Source: Cenococcum geophilum 1.58
Lineage: Eukaryota; Ascomycota; Dothideomycetes; Gloniales; Gloniaceae
Assembly (NCBI GenBank): GCA_001692895.1
Contig: KV748271.1
Location: 310,001 to 374,000 of the forward strand
DNA length: 64,000 nt
Direction: 5' to 3'
Shown: piece after piece, positions 58,200-64,000 of the stretch
Numbering within the stretch: position 1 is the first letter of the stretch
Layout: every line of letters starts with the position of its first letter
Notes under the pieces: model-generated
What the model was told of the DNA's origin: nothing
The model's input: the letters and a program-made list of their open reading frames with translations, nothing else
Databases searched by the model: none
Made by a program: the position numbers and the translations under genes

Positions 58200-59940
58200 G
58201 CTCGTCTAGATTAAAAGGTAATGTATAACTATAGCATCTGCGTCTAAGACATCTAGGATATATAAACCTTTACTATCTAGGTATTAACGCCCTAGGAGTT
58301 AAACTTTAAGGCCCTAAAATAACGGAATGTTAACACTGCAGTCTCGCTAAGATTAAGCGTTAGGTCTTACGAAGGTTCTTAGATCGGAATATTAATAAAC
58401 CCTATCTTAACCTCTATATTAACTGGACTAACCTTAAGGAAGTATATATAGGAGCTATGCGTTATATTAAAAGGTAGAATAGTTATCTTCTTCTACGTTA
58501 ATAATATTATCTTCTACTACTAAAAGATAGAAAAGAAGAAAGCTTAAGAAGTAATTAAGGAGCTAAGCAAGGAATACCAGATAAGTACCCTTAGAGAGCT
58601 AAAATAGTTCCTAGGAATTAATATGCTACATAATTATAGCTAGAGGCTCCTATAGCTATCCTAGGAAGCCTATATTAAGAAGATAGCTAATTAGTATAAG
58701 ATAGATCTTAAAGGGCGTCTTCTAGACTCTCCTATAGCAGAATCGGAACTCCTCCCTACCGATTACCGATCGATCCGTCCGACGCTTCTATCCCCTAATA
58801 TCCGTCCTATATCCCTACTAAGAGACGTAGCTTCTACTATAGAGAAGATAAGGAATAAATAAATAGGAGAGATAGGAATAAGCGATAAAGGACGAGACGA
58901 TGGAAGAGACGGTAGAAGTGAAGCGCAATTATTTATCTATGCTAGCGATGTATTATTCGCGGATAACTCCGTTAATAGAAAGAGCTTATAAGGATATATT
59001 ATAAAGCTTTTTAGGGGACTGATCGCCTAGAGAGCAAATAAGTAGGGTACGGTTATAACGTCGAGCACAGAAGCCAAGTTGTTGGCCCTATTACAAACAG
59101 TAAAGGAAGCTATCTTTATTAGTAGGCTATTTAAAGCAATAATATTAAGGCTAAACGAGCCCTTAATTATTAAATACGATAATACCTAGACGCTCTAACT
59201 AATTATAGAAGATACGGTAAAGCTAATTACGAAGCTCTAATATATTAATATCTATCAATACTAGCTATATTAGGAATACGTAATAAGACGAGTATAATTT
59301 CAATAGATAGCGATAAAGGAGATAATCGCTAATAGACTTATAAAGGCCCTGCTATAAGAGTACATATATTAGATCCCGCAAGTGTTGCAATAGATTCGCG
59401 ATCACTCTCGTCTTTTTGGCTAGATGGCGACGTGGAGCGGGACACGTTACAATTGTGATCGCGAATCTACTGGAGCCAGGTGTGGAGGGCTGTCGGGGGG
59501 TCGTGGGTTCGACGCTCGATGGTCGCACTTCGCTTCGGTACAGTCTAACACGTGCCTACAGGGGTATGGTAGGCCATACTAGGCACGCATGAGGCGTCGG
59601 GTGGGTCCGATTGCTTACGTTACTGGAGACACTAATATATGCGACTCTTGGTGTGCGACCCCCTGCGGCTTGGCGTTTCGAGGGCGAAACGCGTAGAGGG
59701 GAGGGCAATTGTAAGAGTACATATATTAGATCCCGCAAGTGTCGCGATAGATTCGCGATCACTCTCGTCTTTTTGGCCAGATGGCGACGTGGAGCGGGAC
59801 ACGTTACACCTGCCCAAGTAGAGGTTTTAAAGCTTTGTTAATATAATTGGAATAGTGGATATTAAGGAGCGGCTAAATAAGGAGAAGCAATTAGAGGACC
59901 TAAGGGATAGTATTAGAGCAAGACGGAAGGGTTTAGATAA
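58200..59940 (+). pseudogene. pol: Copia-2 remnant RT and RNase H
   Basis: Late RT with VIFFYVNNIIFYY at about 58485-58520 (family VDDI; both Asp now Asn), KEYQISTLRELK.FLGINM and AYIKKIANQYKI. Then an RNase H part with SLQGYIIKLF-like, STEAKLLALLQTVKEAIF (about 59060-59120) and the end LIKALL, which is split by the TRIM at 59353-59808 and continues LPK.RF.SFVNIIG. Frames need TAG/TAA as former Gln/Trp. Confidence 0.75.
59353..59808 (+). mobile_element. 456-bp TRIM-like element (miniature LTR retrotransposon)
   Basis: Two 99-bp direct repeats (59353-59451 and 59710-59808) with TGTAAGAG...CGTTACA ends enclose about 258 bp. It is flanked by a perfect 5-bp target duplication CCTGC (59348-59352, 59809-59813). 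The insertion splits the Copia-2 codons that are contiguous in the copy at 55504-55690, so both boundaries are certain. A purine tract (AGAGGGGAGGGCAA, about 59694-59709) precedes the right repeat. It has no convincing protein: several overlapping frames of 60-76 codons are open merely because the DNA is GC-rich. The left repeat carries RIP-type C-to-T and G-to-A changes; the right repeat shows none. Confidence 0.85.
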
Positions 59941-60020
59941 GATTACAGTTCAATTAACTCATTGACGGACATGAGAAGGTGGTTAGCTTTGACCTCAAAG
60001 AGCTCGAAGCTAAGGGGGTG

Positions 60021-60186
60021 TGTTAGATAATCTGTATTCTCTAAAGGCGTGGGTTACGTACACTGTAAAGTCTCTTCGTAGCTCAAAGCCCTAGGGCCTT
60101 AAGACACGATCAACCAACCTCAAGACAAGATCATCAATCAATCAACCCATTTTATCAATAAACAGCTTAATACGAGCTTTGTAACA
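60021..60186 (+). repeat. Copia-2 3' LTR
   Basis: 166 bp, TGTTAGATAATC ... TTTGTAACA, preceded by the polypurine tract GCTAAGGGGG (60009-60018) and followed by the target duplicate GATAT. Confidence 0.9.
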
Positions 60187-60522
60187 GATATAGAATAAGT
60201 CTATAGACCTCTAAGTACTAGCTGCTCAGCGCCTTAAATAAAAGATCTCCCCTAACGTAAGGTAGATTAATAGGAGTTAGTATACCGCCTATATAAGGCA
60301 GAGCGCTTATAAAGGGCTTAGCTAGAATACTAATTAAACTACTTTAGAGGCACTAATAGCTCCTTTGCTATAGATAGGGAGTTAATATACAAGATTAACT
60401 GGCTAGGATAAGTCTACTACTTAGGTAGTGTCTTGCCCCGGGAAGGATAAGCGTTAGAAGTGGATTATATAATGCTATTCCTACTAAGGGAGGCGTTATT
60501 AGGGGTTATTGTTAACTTCTAA
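60187..60522 (+). pseudogene. Unrecognised C-terminal fragment interrupted by Copia-2
   Basis: A plus-strand frame with TAG/TAA but no TGA reads DIE*VYRPLSTSCSAP, RKVD**ELVYRLYKAERL, YFRGTNSSFAIDRELIYKIN and YYLGSVLPREG, then ends in TAA at 60520-60522. The first codon overlaps the Copia-2 target duplicate, so the frame probably continued to the left before that insertion (55690-56226). The helical Arg/Gln/Leu-rich style resembles C-terminal parts of DUF3435 recombinases, but I cannot confirm that. Confidence 0.4.
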
Positions 60523-60895
60523 TTCTAGTTTATAACTTTATGTAAACATCTCTAAACCTTACTAAGGCATACGGCGTCCGTTGGGGATCGTTAACTATTT
60601 AAATTTAGCAACAGCTTAGCTAATAGCTACTCTTAATAATGCCTTACTTGTAGATTACTCCAGGCACCTATAGTCTCGGGCGTAGACGATATATAAGCTA
60701 AGAGTAATTATAGCTACTAAATTTTATACTATAGATACTATATAAAGTGGAAAAGGGCGGCTGGTGTGCTCCGTCTTTCCCTTCTACCTTCTACCTTCTA
60801 TCCTAACTCCTTACTCTGCCCTAGAAGAGAAATGGAATATAAACGGCGTGCTCCTAGTCCTTATATACTATTAATTTAACTTACCTTCAAATCTA
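60523..60895. other. Intergenic, no recognisable gene
   Basis: Stops in all frames. Pyrimidine tract CCCTTCTACCTTCTACCTTCT near 60780 (three ACCTTCT units). Might be the promoter region of the following decayed frame. Confidence 0.3.
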
Positions 60896-60899
60896 ACCT

Positions 60900-61979
60900 C
60901 TTAACTATATATTCCTTACTATCTTTATAAGAATACTAGATATTATATATATTACCTTAACTAAGCTTAGATACGTTGCTAATATAACCTATAGGTCCTT
61001 AATTAGTGCTTATAAATATATTACTATATACTACTGCCTTAAAAGTAATATACCTAATTATTAACCTACTAGAAACCTTAAATTATCCCAAAATCGCATT
61101 GACGATAAAGATACGGTATCTACTAGTAGGGAGAAGAAATAATTATAGCTTTTTAACCCTATGCAGAAATAGATACCTTATACGCCTACTTAAACACCTA
61201 ATAAGGTTAATTCTTACGAATACAATTATAATATAAAGGGCGATATATAAGAGGATATGGAAATGTACCCTAATTACCTTAAGGGACTAAAAGGCTATAA
61301 TAAGGCGGAGGAAAGCTTATATAAGCTAATAGAGGACAATAGCGAGACTAAGATAAATTCGCCTTAACTAAAAGAGAACTATATTAAAGGTTTATCCTAG
61401 CTAACGGATATAGTTATAGGTCCTAAATATGTGTCGCCGGTACCTCTAGGTATATTTATAAAATACCTATATATTATTTAGCAATACTAATAGTTAAGTA
61501 GAAAACGGTTTAGCCGATTTAATAACCTCCCTTAGAGTTCTAGCTCCCCTATATAAAGTATTAATAATTTCCAATACTATAATTTTAGATGGATAACTAA
61601 AGTATCTCTTATTGTGGTTACTAACTTACTATATAATAAAGGATTAAAGCGTCTCTAAAACCCTAGATATAGATATATCGTATCTACGTTTGGTCCTATT
61701 ATAGTAGTATACTAGTATCCTACCTAGGTTTCACTCGCGGATATACCGCATAAGAGACTTATATTATTCTATACTAAGAATCCACGTCACCTCTATTATT
61801 ATACTAGAATATATAAACCACTTAAAGATGTTATAATAGAGATAGCTTGGAGAAGTAAGTAAAGAGACTAACTAGGAGAGGTGCTAGATGATTAATTAGA
61901 AGATCTATCAAGGAGAGGGACACGTAAGAGAAGGTTGGATTATACTGTAGATGGAGCCTCTAAGAAGCCAAAGAAATAA
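60900..61979 (+). pseudogene. Unrecognised decayed gene with basic C-terminus
   Basis: A single plus frame, with TAG/TAA as the only stops, runs from about 61010 to TAA at 61977-61979. Segments: NRIDDKDTVSTSREKK, EDMEMYPNYLKGLKGYNKAE, a WITKVSLIVVTNLLYNKGLK stretch (about 61590-61650), HKRLILFYTKNPRHLYYY and LEDLSRRGTRKRRLDYTVD, ending GASKKPKK, likely a nuclear localisation signal. About 320 codons. Family not recognised; possibly the accessory protein of a mobile element, since the LINE follows 270 bp downstream. A shadow frame of 76 codons (61006-61236) is open in another phase. Confidence 0.45.
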
Positions 61980-62252
61980 GAAATTTCTTATAAGAAAAGA
62001 CTTTTATAATCACGTTTTTGTTTTCTAGTATTAAGAATTAAGGCATTAGTTAGGATTTCCTTGGCTTGGTATTATTTTTCTATCTAGTTGCTTCTATATT
62101 AAGAGTATCTTATTATTATTTATATATACATTAGATTAAAGTTAAAAACTTATATTATAGTAAGCTTAATAAGTCCTCCACCTTTATATGCTTGGCAGCG
62201 ATAAGTTAGCTACCCCGTAACTTGCTTCTCGTATCTATATACCTAAGAGATT
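61980..62252. other. Intergenic, AT-rich, nothing seen
   Basis: No readable frame or repeat; it ends where homology to the LINE 5' end begins (62253). Confidence 0.35.
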
Positions 62253-64000
62253 GCCCGCAAAGCCCTACTGCACGTGTCTATATCGCCGCGGGTAGAAACA
62301 TTATCTAGAATCCGTTCCTCTTGATAGCTAAGTGTAGAGGCGAGAGTAGAGAGCCGTCGCAGCGCGTGCAGCGCTGTCGTTTAACCCTGTGGTGATGAGC
62401 ACGCGACGTATATATCGCCCTTAACAACACTAAGAGCCTTACTACCTCTACTTAGAGCTCCTGTTCTACTATCTAGGGAGGCCTATTAAGGGAAACTAGG
62501 ATATAAAAACCGCCTAATATATAACTACCTAGCTCGCAGCTAGGCCTAAAACTGGCCTTATCTAGCTAGTCGACGTAGATACGTCCTAGGCGTATAACAG
62601 GACACCCTTGGGCTTACACTAGCTCTAAGATTATAAAGTATGCGCGACTAGGGCGTAGGGATCCTCTTTTTATAAGAACTTGTTAAGGTTAACGCGTTAT
62701 AGATACTTTATACGAAACTTATTAAGGCCCTAAGGCCACCGCGAAGAACTTATTAAGGCCCTACCTAGAGAACTCGTTAAGGCCCCTTTATAAGGGCCTA
62801 TCTGGTATCTGGTATACCTAGGTAACTTAGAAGAGGGTCTTAATAGGCGTAGTGCGCGTGACCTAGTCGACAGCGACAGTGACGCAACAGCGACGTAATG
62901 GTGACGCGACGGTAACTAGACGGCTTAACGAGGTAGAAATATAGGTAAAGCCCTAGGCAGCGGAAATATAGGCTAGCTTCGACGGCCCTATAGCGTTAAA
63001 AGGTAACTTATAGGAGGGTCTTAATAGGCGTAGTATATGTAACCTAATATATATATATAAGGCGACTTACAGGAGGGTCTTAATAGGCGTAGTATACGCA
63101 ACCTAATATATATATATAGGGGAGGCTGTAGGGGAAATATAGGCTAGTTAAATAAGGACTTAATAGTTAGAGATATAGGCTAGCTTATAGGGAGAGGGGA
63201 TATAAGCTTGGTTAGTAGGAGAGGGGGGAGTAGGTTACCTAGCATGGGACCTATCTCTATAGCCCCCTCCTATAAGATACGGTCGGCCTATTATAAGGAG
63301 ACTCTTATAGGTAACGCGAAATGGGAACTAGTAGTAGTATATAGTGTTACGCCCCTATACTACTACTAGCCTCCTACGGGGTATAGTACGTAGCAGCTAC
63401 TGCTAGCTTTAAGGATCTTACCCCTTAGCTGGGCTCTAACCCTTAGTACACCTAGTAGGTAGGCAGGATTATATCCTAGCCGGAGAGACTGCTACGTGGC
63501 TTAAGAGAACGGATACGCGTGTTGGTATATTAATAGACGGAACTGTTCGCCTCTAGGGCGGTACGCTGGTAAGATATACTTAAGGAGTAAATAGAAGTTA
63601 CCTAGGCGTAAGGGGTCTAGTCTACCTTAAGAGTTGTATTATTATAGGCGTAAACTAGGGTAAGGGCCTAGATAAGTAGGTATATAAACCTTACTGTTAA
63701 CTATTAGGTTATATGGCTACCTGCTAAAGCGTACTGACCTATCTCCCTCCTCGCGACACTAGGGAAGAACTTAGAGGCGGTAGTAGTAGAAAGATTGTCC
63801 TTCTTAGTAGAAGCGTATTACCTACTCCTAAAAAGCCACTTCAGGGCAAGAAAGGGTAGGTTAACTACCTAAGCGTTAACTATACTCTAAGAAAGCGTCT
63901 TCTAAGCCTAGAGAGACAAAAGAACTCTAAGTTTAGTGAGCTTCGACATAAAGGGCGCCTATAACGGCGTTAATATTAAAATACTTATAAAAAGACTACG
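62253..64000 (+). mobile_element. LINE, 5' part, continues beyond the window
   Basis: Homologous, inverted, to 17118-15560. The first 850 bp hold tandem modules: four AACTTATTAAGGCCCTA copies (about 62665-62790), a CGACAG/GTGACG patch (62870-62925), and three 'GAGGGTCTTAATAGGCGTAGT' modules, the last two 58 bp apart (about 63013 and 63071). Such 5' monomers often act as LINE promoters. Near the end the RT start is clear: LTIL*ESVF..., then TLSLVSFDIKGAYNGVNIKI (about 63924-63985), a highly typical fungal LINE block retaining its catalytic Asp. It is truncated by the window edge, not necessarily in the genome. Confidence 0.8.
62660..63120 (+). repeat. Subrepeats in the LINE 5' region
   Basis: Two modules: GAACTTATTAAGGCCCTA (four copies, about 30-50 bp apart, 62665-62790), and a 58-bp unit with GAGGGTCTTAATAGGCGTAG (about 62833, 63013, 63071) followed by (TA)n. 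The same modules, inverted, lie at 16310-16680 in the minus-strand copy. Confidence 0.75.

Larger units (their letters stand above)
56227..60186 (+). mobile_element. Copia-2, internally deleted LTR retrotransposon
   Basis: 3,960 bp with 166-bp LTRs (56227-56392, 60021-60186) and a perfect target duplication GATAT (56222-56226, 60187-60191). The interior has gag and only the far C-terminal half of RT plus RNase H. Only about 600 bp separate the Gag zinc knuckle from late RT, so protease, integrase and most of RT are missing. It is therefore a deletion derivative that would need help in trans. It contains the TRIM-like element at 59353-59808. Confidence 0.9.

Noticed and set aside
59410..59540. 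Possible tRNA-derived SINE: a TGGCTAGATGG A-box-like site and a GGTTCGACGCT B-box-like site
   Set aside because: The segment has 99-bp terminal direct repeats, TG...CA ends and a 5-bp target duplication, which fit an LTR-type miniature element; no A- or T-rich SINE tail is present and the box spacing straddles the LTR boundary.
59556..59841. Five overlapping open frames of 60-76 codons on both strands
   Set aside because: They lie within the GC-rich TRIM-like element, overlap one another in all phases, and show no motif; few stops are expected from composition alone.
1..64000. Mitochondrial or bacterial origin because of high AT content
   Set aside because: Spliceosomal-type introns, fungal LTR and LINE families, DUF3435 and RIP-type Gln-to-stop changes point to nuclear ascomycete DNA; no rRNA, tRNA or mitochondrial genes were seen.

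Overview
The window looks like AT-rich, gene-poor, transposon-packed heterochromatin from a filamentous ascomycete (Pezizomycotina). No intact host gene is recognisable. Nearly every coding frame that can be followed is interrupted by TAG or TAA where CAG/CAA (Gln) or TGG (Trp) would be expected, and catalytic Asp codons have become Asn. Paired LTRs differ almost only by C/T and G/A transitions. This is the signature expected of repeat-induced point mutation (RIP). Element families were assigned by reading the frames by eye; no database search was possible.

Layout. 0.1-1.3 kb: 81-bp minisatellite. 1.4-5.6 kb: unrecognised decayed minus-strand frames. 5.9-9.8 kb: 50-bp minisatellite, a Plavaka-type (CACTA-like) transposase relic and a right-hand motif cluster. 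10-13.3 kb: short repeats, one unrecognised frame, a twin hairpin. 13.9-15.5 kb: retrotransposon gag relic. 15.6-20.6 kb: LINE pieces and a possible pogo-like relic. 20.8-44.5 kb: a nested retrotransposon stack. An old Gypsy (Gypsy-2) appears to be split by Gypsy-1 (minus strand), Copia-1 (TSD GATAA) and Gypsy-3 (TSD ATATA). 45.0-47.6 kb: decayed DUF3435 tyrosine recombinase (Captain/Crypton type). 48.5-55.2 kb: a 6.7-kb unit with shared repeat modules at both ends, holding two tail-to-tail intron-dense genes. 55.2-60.2 kb: a Copia remnant, then Copia-2 (TSD GATAT) containing a 456-bp TRIM-like element (TSD CCTGC). 60.2-62.0 kb: unrecognised decayed plus-strand frames. 62.25 kb to the end: the 5' part of a LINE running off the window.

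Most notable is 48.5-55.2 kb. About 26 candidate introns, mostly 42-70 nt, have GTA...AG ends and in most cases an evident CTAAC/CTAAT-like branch site. Nearly all carry the same palindromic half-sites (GTATATGC / GCATATAC). Removing them joins exons into frames whose stops are explained by C-to-T or G-to-A change. This could be an undescribed DNA transposon, or cargo, with introner-like introns. The two encoded proteins are not recognised. No rRNA, tRNA or CRISPR was seen.
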